Of a DNA stretch of 64,000 nucleotides, positions 17,459 through 26,131 are shown piece by piece. The DNA comes from Bacillota bacterium (GTDB lineage: Bacteria; Bacillota; Clostridia; Lachnospirales; Lachnospiraceae): the NCBI GenBank assembly GCA_023450835.1, contig JAEXGM010000052.1:1-64000 (forward strand). Direction: 5' to 3'. The notes beneath the pieces were generated by a model. That model was not told the origin of the DNA and ran no database searches. It was given only the letters and a program-made list of their open reading frames with translations. Made by a program: the position numbers and the translations under genes. Position 1 is the first letter of the stretch; every line of letters starts with the position of its first letter.

Positions 17459-17704
17459 ACGAACAGATGACCAGAAGCGGAGTTTTGAAGCTTGGTCTGC
17501 GAGGGGAGCTTAATGACACTTAAGTACCAGGAGATATTACTAGGAAAAACAGTGCCATGTTTGAGCTCAAGAAACAAAAACCATATCATAAAGTAACAGC
17601 GAGTTTGGCAATGTTTTGACTGCCAGTAATATCTCCTGGTATTTTAGTGGAATAAGCTTCCAGAGTAACCAAGCTTCAAAACTCCGCTTCCGGTCATCGT
17701 CCGT
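17459..17704. repeat. 246-bp imperfect inverted repeat (MITE-like or long hairpin RNA)
   Basis: Two 98-base arms (17459-17556 and 17607-17704) are reverse complements with scattered mismatches and two long identical blocks, one around GCGGAGTTTTGAAGCTTGG and one around TACCAGGAGATATTACT. A 50-base centre contains the palindrome TTGAGCTCAA. Weaker similarity continues outward, and TTAA occurs at both outer ends (17441-17444 and 17718-17721), which could be a target duplication but is common in AT-rich DNA. It has no ORF. A non-autonomous mobile element or a structured RNA are both possible. Confidence 0.8.
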
Positions 17705-17747
17705 TTCCCAAGTTCTTTTAACCCACCGAGATATTTTAACTCAAATC

Positions 17748-17776
17748 TTGACTTGTACAGGTATTTCCATTATAAT
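17748..17776 (+). promoter_or_regulatory. promoter of yicC-remA-rpoZ
   Basis: A -35 TTGACT (17748-17753), 17-base spacer and consensus -10 TATAAT (17771-17776). The start would be near 17783, some 54 bases before yicC, with a small GCCTT/AAGGC hairpin in the leader. Confidence 0.85.
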
Positions 17777-17836
17777 TAGATGAAATGCCTTAAAAAAGGC
17801 AGCTTAGAAAAATGAATAATGAAAGAACGTGAAATC

Positions 17837-18715
17837 ATGTTAAAAAGTATGACTGGCTTCGGGCGCTGTGAACAAGCAGATGCAGAGCGCAAGGTTGTCG
17901 TAGAAATGAAAGCGGTAAACCACCGGTACCTGGATATTAATATCAAGATACCAAAGAAACTAAGCTTTTATGAGGCTGGGATTCGAAGCGTTTTGAAGAA
18001 ATACCTTAGCCGTGGTAAAGTTGATGTGTTTATCAGTTACGAAGAGCATCATGAGAATAGTCTATGTGTTAAATATAACGAGGCCATTGCAAAGGAATAT
18101 TACGATAATCTGAAGAAGATGTCTGAAACCTTTGGATTAAAAGATGATATCACGGTATCTGTACTATCATCCTATCCTGAAGTTTTCACATTAGAGGAAG
18201 AACAATCCGATGAACAGGAGATATGGCATCTTATTGAAGAAGCCGTTAATGGTGCCTGTGTACAAATGGTGGAATCCAGGAGTCTGGAAGGAGAACACCT
18301 TAAGAAGGATCTTTGCGATAAATTAAATAGTATGCTGAAAGTGGTTCATACTATAGAAGAAAATGCTCCTGAACTTGTAACCGAATACCGTGAGAAGCTC
18401 AGGAATAAAGTGGCAGAGCTTCTTGGAGACACAAAGGTGGAGGAAAGTATTATCGCTACCGAGGTTACTGTTTATGCAGATAAGATATGTGTGGATGAGG
18501 AAACAGTCAGACTGAAAAGTCATATCGAGAATATGCTCCTGTGTCTGAACCAGAGTGAAGAAGTAGGAAGAAGACTTGATTTCATTGCACAGGAAATGAA
18601 CAGGGAAGCCAATACCATACTATCAAAGGCTAATAATATTGATATAACCAATATGGCAATTGATCTTAAAACTGAGATTGAAAAAATCAGAGAGCAGATC
18701 CAGAACATTGAATAA
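17837..18715 (+). CDS. yicC: YicC/YloC family endoribonuclease-related protein
   Basis: A 292-residue cytoplasmic protein of the YicC family, recently linked to an endoribonuclease activity in E. coli and B. subtilis. The N-terminal KSMTGFGR and the C-terminal DUF1732 region (RLDFIAQEMNREANTILSKA) are diagnostic. I chose the ATG at 17837, since family members begin M-x-KSMTGFG; an ATG six codons earlier would add MKEREI and has no ribosome site. It heads an operon with remA and rpoZ. Confidence 0.92.
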   Translation: MLKSMTGFGRCEQADAERKVVVEMKAVNHRYLDINIKIPKKLSFYEAGIRSVLKKYLSRGKVDVFISYEEHHENSLCVKYNEAIAKEYYDNLKKMSETFGLKDDITVSVLSSYPEVFTLEEEQSDEQEIWHLIEEAVNGACVQMVESRSLEGEHLKKDLCDKLNSMLKVVHTIEENAPELVTEYREKLRNKVAELLGDTKVEESIIATEVTVYADKICVDEETVRLKSHIENMLLCLNQSEEVGRRLDFIAQEMNREANTILSKANNIDITNMAIDLKTEIEKIREQIQNIE

Positions 18716-18756
18716 CCAAGGCAGAGAGAAAGGCTCAGGAGGGCACAGCAGTTAGA

Positions 18757-19008
18757 ATGAATCGATTAATTAATGTTGGTTTTGGTAATGTAGTAAATGC
18801 TGATAAAATAGTCGGTATCATCAGCCCGGAGGCTGCACCTATTAAAAGGTTGGTTCAAAATGCCAAAGATGCAGGAAACGCAATTGATGCGACCTGCGGA
18901 AGAAAGACAAAGGCGGTATTAGTCATGGACAGCGGACATTTGGTATTATCATCTCTGTTGCCGGATACTATCGCAAACCGTGTTAATATGAAGGAAATTT
19001 CAGAATAG
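18757..19008 (+). CDS. remA: extracellular matrix regulator RemA (DUF370)
   Basis: An 83-residue DNA-binding protein that in Bacillus activates biofilm matrix and osmoprotection genes by forming ring-shaped oligomers. The sequence INVGFGNVVNADKIVGIISPEAAPIKR is typical of the family, as is the RKTKAVLVMDSGHLVLSS segment. AGGAGG lies a little far from the ATG. It follows yicC by 41 bases, the standard order, but gmk, which normally comes next, is missing here. Confidence 0.93.
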   Translation: MNRLINVGFGNVVNADKIVGIISPEAAPIKRLVQNAKDAGNAIDATCGRKTKAVLVMDSGHLVLSSLLPDTIANRVNMKEISE

Positions 19009-19039
19009 AGTATAAAAAGCGAAAGGCAGGAAATTCAAT

Positions 19040-19297
19040 ATGTTACATCCATCCTATACAGATTTAATGAAAGTGGTTAACAGCGATGTGGAGCCCGGCG
19101 AGCAGCCGGTTGTAAACAGCCGTTATTCCATAGTGCTCGCTACAGCTAAAAGAGCCAGACAGTTAATCAGCGGTGCAGACCCTATGGTTCGTGCTACCAC
19201 ATCCAAACCTTTATCAATAGCAGTAGAAGAGATGTATCAATCGAAAGTCAAGATACTTAATGATGAAGAAGCGGGAAAGGAAAATAAATCCGAATAG
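19040..19297 (+). CDS. rpoZ: RNA polymerase omega subunit
   Basis: An 85-residue subunit that helps assemble and stabilise RNA polymerase. It opens MLHPSYTDLM and contains the RYSIVLATAKRARQL helix and the KPLSIAVEEM segment typical of clostridial omega. The 31-base gap to remA leaves no room for gmk. The tail is charged. It is the third gene of the yicC operon. Confidence 0.93.
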   Translation: MLHPSYTDLMKVVNSDVEPGEQPVVNSRYSIVLATAKRARQLISGADPMVRATTSKPLSIAVEEMYQSKVKILNDEEAGKENKSE

Positions 19298-19302
19298 ATA
19301 GC

Positions 19303-19379
19303 GTAAGGCATTCACGTTTATCCTCCAAGACCTGGAAAAGCAAGCTTTAAAGGTGGGAAGCATGGCGGGGATGCCTTAC
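19303..19379. promoter_or_regulatory. long-range stem between rpoZ and the first signal peptidase gene
   Basis: GTAAGGCAT (19303-19311) pairs perfectly with ATGCCTTAC (19371-19379), enclosing 59 bases. The next ribosome site (ACGGAGG) lies just outside. No T-run follows. It may be a processing or regulatory structure. Confidence 0.4.
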
Positions 19380-19402
19380 TTTATAAACGGAGGTTCTTAT
19401 CA

Positions 19403-20053
19403 ATGGATGATAAAAAGATAATTGAAGATGAAGAAATATTTGGAAATAAAGCGCCTGATGCGCAAGAATCTTTGCAGGAAAGTCCGAATCAGACAAGCCA
19501 ATCGGATAATGGAAAATCAGATTTAGGAAAAGATATCAGGGATATGTTAATTTATTTTGCAATTATTATAGCTGCGGTACTGTTAATTCATAATTTTGTG
19601 GGACAGCAGATTGAAGTCAGCGGAAGTTCCATGGAGTCTACTCTACATAACGAGGACCATCTGATATTGGAAAAGGTGTCCTATGAAACCGGTGAACCCA
19701 AGCGTTTTGATATCATTGTATTCAGACCTTATGCCGATGATAAAAAGACCTATTATATAAAGAGGGTAATCGGTCTTCCCGGGGAAACAGTGCAGATTAT
19801 TGGAAGCGATATCTATATAAACGGTGAAATATTGAACGAAGATTATGGGAATGCTTTAATAGAAGATGCCGGAATAGCAAGGGAACCTATTCAGCTGGGT
19901 GACGATGAGTATTTTGTATTGGGAGATAACCGCAATAACAGCAAAGACAGCAGAAATCCAGCGGTTGGTATAGTAAACGGAAAGAGCATTCTAGGCAGAG
20001 CCTGGGTCAGAATATGGCCGGCTGGTAGTTTCGGAGTGTTGAAGCATCAGTAA
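19403..20053 (+). CDS. lepB: type I signal peptidase (first of a tandem pair)
   Basis: Cleaves signal peptides from exported proteins at the outer face of the membrane. The 216-residue protein has a 45-residue acidic cytoplasmic N-terminus, one membrane anchor (about 48-67), the catalytic serine S76 in SGSSMESTL and the general base K120 in YYIKRVIGLPGE. Box E is GDNRNNSKDSR. All residues needed for catalysis are present. It is followed 27 bases later by a paralogue, a duplication common in Gram-positives. Confidence 0.94.
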   Translation: MDDKKIIEDEEIFGNKAPDAQESLQESPNQTSQSDNGKSDLGKDIRDMLIYFAIIIAAVLLIHNFVGQQIEVSGSSMESTLHNEDHLILEKVSYETGEPKRFDIIVFRPYADDKKTYYIKRVIGLPGETVQIIGSDIYINGEILNEDYGNALIEDAGIAREPIQLGDDEYFVLGDNRNNSKDSRNPAVGIVNGKSILGRAWVRIWPAGSFGVLKHQ

Positions 20054-20080
20054 TTTCAGAGAATGGAAGGTACTTAAGTT

Positions 20081-20791
20081 ATGGGACAGGAGCCAGAAAA
20101 AAAGGCGGATTCCTTAACAGAAGAATTTGCTGGTAAGGAAGATACGGATGGATTGAAACAGGATATCTTAACCGAGGAAAGTACGGAAGATAAATTAAAG
20201 GAAGATAAATCAAACGACGAAAAACAACGTAATACTGATGGGAAAGAAGAGAAGCCTGTATCCAAGAAGGCCTCAATCATAAAAGATTTAATTACCTATG
20301 CCATTATTTTTATCGTATGTCTTTATATCCTTCCTACCTTTGTAATTCAGAAAACAATTGTAGATGGACCATCCATGGAGAATACTCTTCACAACGGTGA
20401 TCAGCTGATGGTAGAAAAAATCAGTTATCGTCTGGATGATTTGAAGCGATTTGATATCATTGTATTTTATCCCTACGGCAGGAAAGATAAAGAATATTAT
20501 GTGAAGCGTGTTATAGGTCTGCCAGGTGAAACTGTACAGATTAAAGGGAAAGATATCTACATTAACGATAAGAAACTGACAGAGAATTACGGCAAGGAAC
20601 CCATTACCAAAGCAGGTATTGCAGCCAATCCCATAAAACTGGCGGATGATGAGTACTTTGTAATGGGCGATCACAGGGAAGTTAGCTTTGACAGCCGGTA
20701 TGAGGAAGTAGGTCCGGTCAAAAAGGAAAATATCGGAGGGAAAGTAATTCTTCGCATATGGCCGTTGAATAAATTCGGACTTTTGGAATAA
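20081..20791 (+). CDS. lepB: type I signal peptidase (second of a tandem pair)
   Basis: A 236-residue paralogue of the preceding gene with a longer charged cytoplasmic N-terminus (about 68 residues, many Lys, Glu and Asp), a membrane anchor (about 69-88), catalytic S98 in DGPSMENTL and K142 in YYVKRVIGLPGE. Box E differs: GDHREVSFDSR replaces the usual GDNR, with His for Asn. It is probably still active because Ser and Lys are intact. The difference between the pair may mean different substrate preferences. Confidence 0.93.
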   Translation: MGQEPEKKADSLTEEFAGKEDTDGLKQDILTEESTEDKLKEDKSNDEKQRNTDGKEEKPVSKKASIIKDLITYAIIFIVCLYILPTFVIQKTIVDGPSMENTLHNGDQLMVEKISYRLDDLKRFDIIVFYPYGRKDKEYYVKRVIGLPGETVQIKGKDIYINDKKLTENYGKEPITKAGIAANPIKLADDEYFVMGDHREVSFDSRYEEVGPVKKENIGGKVILRIWPLNKFGLLE

Positions 20792-20821
20792 TATAGTAAG
20801 AAAAGCGAAAAAGGATAGGAA

Positions 20822-21391
20822 ATGAAAAAAAGTATTTTTCGCTTATTCCGTTTTCAGGGACCTATATCAATCCTCTATTATATCGCTTTTGCAGGATTGT
20901 TATGGTATCTGGTAATTCCGCATACTTCTATTTATTACAGAACCAATCTCTTTGATCCCTTTTCAGAGAGGATAAATGCAGAAGATATCGTTTTAAAAAA
21001 AGGTGAAGAATTTCATATTTATCTCTTGAGACTTAACGAGAGGGTGAGCTATTCTTCAACGGATATAAAGGTTGCCGATGTCAGTATTTTTGGTACGATT
21101 ACAGCTTATCGGCCGGGAACCACTTTTATTCGTATCCGCTTTGACGGCAAAGAACGCAAATGCAGGGTAAGGGTAATTGAGATGAGCCACAAGAAACTTA
21201 CACTTTCAAAAGGCGAAGGCTATCGGCTCTATATCAAGGGGCCAAACGGCAGGGTAAAATGGTACAGTGGAAACAAAAAGATAGCGACAGTCAGCAGGTT
21301 TGGTAAAGTAAAGACCCATAAAAAAGGCTCCGCAGTAATCTATGCAAAAGTTAACGGAAAGCTGCTGACCTGCCAGGTTATTGTAAGATAA
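20822..21391 (+). CDS. membrane-anchored protein with Big2-like (bacterial Ig-like) repeats
   Basis: A 189-residue protein with an N-terminal membrane segment (about 15-32) and two Big2-like modules outside the cell. Each has the pattern 'VSYSSTDIKVADVSIFGTI..GTTFI' or 'VKWYSGNKKIATVSRFGKV..GSAVI', typical of the S-x-x-x-x-A-x-V-x-x-x-G repeat. Such modules serve adhesion or cell-wall association. It is 30 bases downstream of the second signal peptidase and is probably cotranscribed. No catalytic domain is present. Confidence 0.78.
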   Translation: MKKSIFRLFRFQGPISILYYIAFAGLLWYLVIPHTSIYYRTNLFDPFSERINAEDIVLKKGEEFHIYLLRLNERVSYSSTDIKVADVSIFGTITAYRPGTTFIRIRFDGKERKCRVRVIEMSHKKLTLSKGEGYRLYIKGPNGRVKWYSGNKKIATVSRFGKVKTHKKGSAVIYAKVNGKLLTCQVIVR

Positions 21392-21424
21392 CAGGATAGC
21401 TGCAAAGAAAATATAGCGTAATTT

Positions 21425-21456
21425 AGAGGATGTTTCTTCAGGAAGCATCCTTTTTT
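21425..21456 (+). terminator. intrinsic terminator after the Big2-like gene
   Basis: Hairpin GGATG..CATCC extended by A-T and G-T pairs (21425-21436 with 21442-21453), ending in six T residues. It closes the unit that began at yicC or at the signal peptidases. Confidence 0.85.
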
Positions 21457-21483
21457 AATGAAAATCTTTCGAAAATATTACAA

Positions 21484-21511
21484 TTGAATTTCAAATTTCT
21501 TAATTTATACT
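21484..21511 (+). promoter_or_regulatory. possible promoter of the SLH-exporter operon
   Basis: A -35 TTGAAT (21484-21489), 16-base spacer and -10 TATACT (21506-21511), giving a leader of about 95 bases. Confidence 0.5.
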
Positions 21512-21614
21512 TAAAATTTCACGATTTCTTCACAGAAAAATCACTACTTTTCCTTAGAATAGAAATGTATTTTACTGGTGGATATTAGTAATTTGATTGA
21601 AAAGGAGACATTAA

Positions 21615-23480
21615 ATGCAACGAAAACTACTAATGGTAATACTTATTGCAGCTGTTCTTGTTACAACAATTTATCCGTCTGTTTCAGCAAAAGCGGACAG
21701 CAGCAATGCATTGAAAGTTATCAAAGAACTGGGAATTATGAATACGGATAAGGGCAGCGCAAATGCTTTGTCAAAAACGGTAAGCAGAGCAGAATTTGCG
21801 CAGATGCTGATTAATTTATCCGCTAAGAAAGGATATGTAACTGCCACCTCTAATGTAACTTTATTTAAGGATGTAAAGAAAACCTATTGGGCTGCAGGAT
21901 ATATTCAGGCCGCAGTAGAAGCAGGCTATATGTCAGGTTACATAGACGGTTCCTTTAAACCGTCCTCCGCAATTACCTTAAAAGAAGCCGTATATGGTGT
22001 TGTCAAGCTCTTAGGCTACGCTGATACAGACTTTACAGGTAATGTTTATACTGGCATGATGAAGTTATACACCAGTAAGGATTTGAACGAAAATATCACA
22101 AAGACTGCAAGTCAGAAATTATCAAGAGGCAATTGCATTAATCTGTTCTATAATGTACTGACGGCAACGGGAAAAGATGGGAAAGTTTATGGAAGCACAT
22201 TAGGATATACGGTTGATGCAAATGGTGAAATCAGCTACCTTACGCTGGTGAATTCCACTCTGAAAGGACCTGTTGTAGTAATGAACAGCTGGAAAGAAAA
22301 GATTCCATTTGCTCTGGCTCAGGCTAAATATTACAAGAACGGAAAAGCTTCTACTTTGACAGAAATAGATCAGTATGATGTCTTGTATTATTCTTCTTCT
22401 TTAAAAACCGTATGGGATTACGATAACAAAGTGACAGGTACTGTCCAGTCCATTGGAAATGATACGCTTGCACCGGACCATGTAACGATTGCGGGCACTC
22501 AGTATACCTTAAGTACAGCAACGGCTGCGGAACAATTTGCAGCAGGCGGTACTTTTGAAACAGGAGATGTGGTGACGCTGCTGCTTGGGAAGGACGGCAC
22601 AGTGGTCTATGCATTAGGCGTTGATGAACTTAATGTAACCTTAACCGGTCTTGTATTAAGCACCGGTCAGCATACCGTAACCGATTCAAACGGAGATTAT
22701 TTAAGTACAGCTTACATGACGGTAGTGGATGCCAGCGGCAATACTTTTGAGCAGGATTATGACAGCACTGCAATCAGTTACACAAAAGGACAGTTGGTAC
22801 GTATCACTTATACAGATGGTACATCAACCGTCCAGAGCTATACCTTTACGAATTCATTACCGTCAAGCTTAAGTTTTTCAGCAGATGGAATGTCTTTGGG
22901 AAGCTATCAATTAGCCAGTAATGTGAAGATATTGGACTATTACGACGGCAATTATGCATCTCTGTACGCAAGCCGCCTTGCAGGCAGCCTTTTAAGCTCA
23001 GGCAGTGTTGTTTATTACGAATTAAATGACAGAAATGAAATTACTAAACTTATCCTTAATAATTTAAGCGGTGATTTATACCAATATGGTATTTACCTTG
23101 GTATTAAGGGTGCAACAGCTTCCGGTGTTACAAGTCAATATATATTAAACGGTAAGACCTCTACCACCGCATCCACTTCAGTTCTTTCTACTGACATCGG
23201 ACCGGCCGGCTTTATGGTAAGCGGAACAGATATCTCTTCTGTTATGAAGCTTCAGTCAGTTGCAGTGAAAGCAGTAGGAACCACTTATATTCAGGATTCC
23301 TCCACGAAGTATCTGTTAGCAGATAATGTGCAGGTCTATTTCTATGATGGTACGGATTATACACAGACAACGTTAAGTAAGGTAACCAACTTAACCAAAT
23401 ATAAACTGACAGCTTATTATGATAAAGTTACCGCTTTGGGTGGCCGTGTACGGGTTATCATAGCACAGAATGCGAACTAA
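21615..23480 (+). CDS. secreted S-layer homology (SLH) domain protein
   Basis: A 621-residue exported protein. A signal peptide is clear (about 1-26, ending VSAKA). Residues about 30-185 contain SLH repeats, the best being LFKDVKKTYWAAGYIQAAVEAGY with GYIDGSFKP, which bind pyruvylated secondary wall polymer. The remaining 430 residues are Ser/Thr/Gly-rich beta-type sequence that I do not recognise. The gene ends 20 bases before the membrane fusion protein gene, so it is probably the first gene of the exporter operon. Whether it is a structural surface protein or part of the exporter is open. Confidence 0.85.
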   Translation: MQRKLLMVILIAAVLVTTIYPSVSAKADSSNALKVIKELGIMNTDKGSANALSKTVSRAEFAQMLINLSAKKGYVTATSNVTLFKDVKKTYWAAGYIQAAVEAGYMSGYIDGSFKPSSAITLKEAVYGVVKLLGYADTDFTGNVYTGMMKLYTSKDLNENITKTASQKLSRGNCINLFYNVLTATGKDGKVYGSTLGYTVDANGEISYLTLVNSTLKGPVVVMNSWKEKIPFALAQAKYYKNGKASTLTEIDQYDVLYYSSSLKTVWDYDNKVTGTVQSIGNDTLAPDHVTIAGTQYTLSTATAAEQFAAGGTFETGDVVTLLLGKDGTVVYALGVDELNVTLTGLVLSTGQHTVTDSNGDYLSTAYMTVVDASGNTFEQDYDSTAISYTKGQLVRITYTDGTSTVQSYTFTNSLPSSLSFSADGMSLGSYQLASNVKILDYYDGNYASLYASRLAGSLLSSGSVVYYELNDRNEITKLILNNLSGDLYQYGIYLGIKGATASGVTSQYILNGKTSTTASTSVLSTDIGPAGFMVSGTDISSVMKLQSVAVKAVGTTYIQDSSTKYLLADNVQVYFYDGTDYTQTTLSKVTNLTKYKLTAYYDKVTALGGRVRVIIAQNAN

Positions 23481-23500
23481 ACAGTTAAGGAGGATAGAAC

Positions 23501-25384
23501 ATGAGTCTGTTTAAGAAAAAAGACAGTACAACTAAAGGAACTGCAAAGCCAGAAGCGGTTATCGGCAAAAAATCCAGGAAAAAGAGTAAAAAGAAAAAAG
23601 TTATCCGTATCGTAATTATCCTGTTAATTATTATAATACTGGCAGGGTTAGGTTATAAAAAGCTGGTACTTGATAAAACCAGGAAGGTGTCTTCGGAAAA
23701 TACCGTAACAACTGCCAAGGTAGAAACCAGGGATATTGAAAATACATTGACCTCTTCCGGTACGATTCAGCCTCTTAACACCTATGATGTGAAGACCTTG
23801 GTCGAAGGTGAGGTAATATCTGCTGATTTCGAAGAGGGAGATGAAGTAACCAAAGGCCAGGTGCTTTATCAGGTAACTACTGACACTCTTGATAAAAAGA
23901 TAGATCAGGCTAAAACTTCTGTGTCCAGAGCAGAGAAGAATTATGATAAAGCAGTAGATAATTATGATAAGGCAAAAGACAACTATGATGATGCCTTAAA
24001 GGATTATAACGAAGCTGCAGCAAAATATAAGGATTTGAACTTAACTTCAACTGTGTCCGGTGTAATCACTCAAGTAATGGTGAAAGAAGGCGATAATGTT
24101 CAAAAAGGCAGCCAGCTTGCTAAGATTTATGATAACAGCTATATGCTCTTAGATGTTTATTTTAGCTCATCTGATGTTAGCTCTTCTTTAATCGGTAAGA
24201 CAGCAACCGTAGAATTATCTGACAGTGCCGATACTTTAACCGGAACTGTTACTAAGGTAAGCAGCCTTGAAGAAACCTTAAGCGGTAACCGCATTGTTAA
24301 GAAAGTTACTATTAAGGTAAAGAATCCCGGTGGTATTACAACTACCAGCAAAGCAACCGCTTCCATCGGTTCTCTGTCCTCCAGCGAAGAAGGTACTTTT
24401 ACAGCACTTACCGATACTGTAGTTACAGCAGAAAAAGCCGGAGAAATTGCAAAACTTTCCGTAGAAGAGGGTGACAAAATTTCAGAAGGCGGTTCCATAG
24501 CTGTTTTAGATAAAGATTCTGTCAGCGATCAGCTTGATTCTTACAATAAAGCAGTGGAGAATGCAAAGGATTCTATGGAGAATGCTTCAGATTCCATTGA
24601 AACATCAAAGGAGAGTATTGAAGACGCTGAATCCTCATTGGATGAGGTTGTAGATACCAAGACAGATTATAGCATTACAGCGCCCAGTGCCGGTAAGATT
24701 ATCAGAAAAGATGCTTTGGAAGGAGATACGATTAATAATCAAAGCAGCTTGTGTACGATTTATGACTTATCTGCCGTAACCTTTGAAATGTACGTTGATG
24801 AATTGGATGTTAAGAGTGTTGCAGTTGGCCAGGAGGTTAAAGTAACCGCTGATGCTCTGGAAAACACAGAGATAAGCGGTGTTGTTACAAATATCAGTCT
24901 TGAGAGTACAACAAGTGGCGGTGTTACCCAGTATCCCGTAACCGTACGTATTGATAAGGTAGGCGATCTGCTTCCCGGTATGAATGTAACCGGTGAGATT
25001 GTAGTTGCCAAATCAGAAGGAGTTCTTGCTATACCTGCAGATGCACTGGTACGTGGTGATGTGGTATATGTAAAGGATGCTTCTGTAAAAGAAGCAAACG
25101 GCAATGTTCCCGCAGGATTTAAAGAAGTGCAGGTAGAAACAGGTCTGACAGACGGTGATTATATCGAAATCAAGAGCGGATTAACCGCAGACGAAGAAGT
25201 CTATGTGAAACGTACCAGCTCAGGAACTACGCAGCAGATGATGCCTGGTGTGTTCGGCGGTATGGAAGGCGGCGGTCAGAGAGGTAACTGGCAGGGCGGT
25301 GGAAGTACCGGAAGAAGCGGCTCCTTTAGCGGTTCCGGTGCTCCCAGCGGCGGCGGTTCCTTTGGTGGCGGCGGCAGCAGATAA
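23501..25384 (+). CDS. efflux membrane-fusion protein, YknX/MacA-like
   Basis: A 627-residue HlyD-type adaptor that couples an ABC permease to export in a Gram-positive envelope. A very basic N-terminus precedes one membrane segment (about 33-52). Biotinyl-lipoyl-like half motifs (IQPLNTYDVKTLVEGEV, VSGVITQVMVKEGDNV and a second pair near 300 and 395) flank coiled-coil helices rich in YDKA repeats (about 140-180 and 345-385). The last 45 residues are an unusual Gly/Ser-rich tail (GGGSFGGGGSR). Length exceeds B. subtilis YknX because the hairpin and lipoyl units look duplicated. ATPase and permease genes follow immediately. Confidence 0.88.
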   Translation: MSLFKKKDSTTKGTAKPEAVIGKKSRKKSKKKKVIRIVIILLIIIILAGLGYKKLVLDKTRKVSSENTVTTAKVETRDIENTLTSSGTIQPLNTYDVKTLVEGEVISADFEEGDEVTKGQVLYQVTTDTLDKKIDQAKTSVSRAEKNYDKAVDNYDKAKDNYDDALKDYNEAAAKYKDLNLTSTVSGVITQVMVKEGDNVQKGSQLAKIYDNSYMLLDVYFSSSDVSSSLIGKTATVELSDSADTLTGTVTKVSSLEETLSGNRIVKKVTIKVKNPGGITTTSKATASIGSLSSSEEGTFTALTDTVVTAEKAGEIAKLSVEEGDKISEGGSIAVLDKDSVSDQLDSYNKAVENAKDSMENASDSIETSKESIEDAESSLDEVVDTKTDYSITAPSAGKIIRKDALEGDTINNQSSLCTIYDLSAVTFEMYVDELDVKSVAVGQEVKVTADALENTEISGVVTNISLESTTSGGVTQYPVTVRIDKVGDLLPGMNVTGEIVVAKSEGVLAIPADALVRGDVVYVKDASVKEANGNVPAGFKEVQVETGLTDGDYIEIKSGLTADEEVYVKRTSSGTTQQMMPGVFGGMEGGGQRGNWQGGGSTGRSGSFSGSGAPSGGGSFGGGGSR

Positions 25385-25399
25385 GGAGGTGTTACCGTT

Positions 25400-26131
25400 A
25401 TGAATGAAAGGATGGATGAGGAAAGAGAGCCTCTGATCAACCTGATTGAGATCTATAAAATATACCAGATGGGTAACACTGAGGTACGTGCAAATGATGG
25501 CATAAGTCTGAAAATTCACCATGGTGAATTTGTAGCCATTGTTGGAAAGTCAGGAAGCGGAAAATCAACAATAATGAATATTATCGGCGCTTTGGATGTT
25601 CCGACAGAGGGACAGTATATCCTGAATGGGGAAGATGTATCGACCTTAAAGGGTGATGAACTGGCAGAAATCAGAAATAAGACCATCGGCTTTATCTTTC
25701 AGCAATATAATCTGTTAGCCAGGCAAAATCTGCTTGAGAATGTGGAGCTCCCGCTGCTTTATGCGGGAGTTCCAAGAAAAGCAAGAAAAGAGCTGGCCAT
25801 GGCAGCCTTGGATAGAGTAGGAATTAAGGATAAATGGAAGAACTATCCCAATCAGTTATCCGGAGGTCAGCAGCAAAGAGGGTCCATTGCCAGAGCTTTA
25901 GTCGGCAATCCTTCCCTGATTCTTGCCGATGAACCTACAGGAGCATTGGACTCCAGGACCAGCAGGGAAGTGCTCGACTTCCTAAAGCAGCTCAATGCGG
26001 AAGGCAATACAATCGTATTGATTACCCATGACCGTTCCATTGCCGAAGAAGCAAACCGTGTTGTGTCCTTAAAGGATGGCAAGATTGATTTTGACGGTGA
26101 TGTAGAGGATTACAGGAGGAGTCGTGCATGA
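25400..26131 (+). CDS. ABC transporter ATP-binding protein, MacB/YknY/LolD type
   Basis: A 243-residue ATPase with Walker A GKSGSGKST (49-57), the Q-loop IFQQYNLL, signature LSGGQQQR and Walker B ILADEPTGALDS. This sequence pattern belongs to the MacB/LolD/FtsE group that drives mechanotransmission exporters rather than importers. The stop overlaps the start of the permease gene by four bases (ATGA), implying translational coupling. With the adaptor upstream it completes a YknXYZ-like tripartite pump whose substrate is unknown, possibly peptides or toxins. Confidence 0.93.
   Translation: MNERMDEEREPLINLIEIYKIYQMGNTEVRANDGISLKIHHGEFVAIVGKSGSGKSTIMNIIGALDVPTEGQYILNGEDVSTLKGDELAEIRNKTIGFIFQQYNLLARQNLLENVELPLLYAGVPRKARKELAMAALDRVGIKDKWKNYPNQLSGGQQQRGSIARALVGNPSLILADEPTGALDSRTSREVLDFLKQLNAEGNTIVLITHDRSIAEEANRVVSLKDGKIDFDGDVEDYRRSRA

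Larger units (their letters stand above)
17003..17836. other. 834-base gene-free region with large inverted repeat
   Basis: The longest non-coding stretch of the window, between divergent rqcH and yicC. It contains a 20-base palindrome TGTCATA/TATGACA (17332-17351), a weak terminator-like hairpin at 17201-17224, a 246-bp inverted-repeat element and the yicC promoter. I see no credible ORF on either strand. Confidence 0.7.

Noticed and set aside
25260..25384. Gly-rich tail of the adaptor as a sequencing or frame artefact
   Set aside because: The frame stays open to a stop 15 bases before the ATPase start, and codon use matches the rest of the gene.
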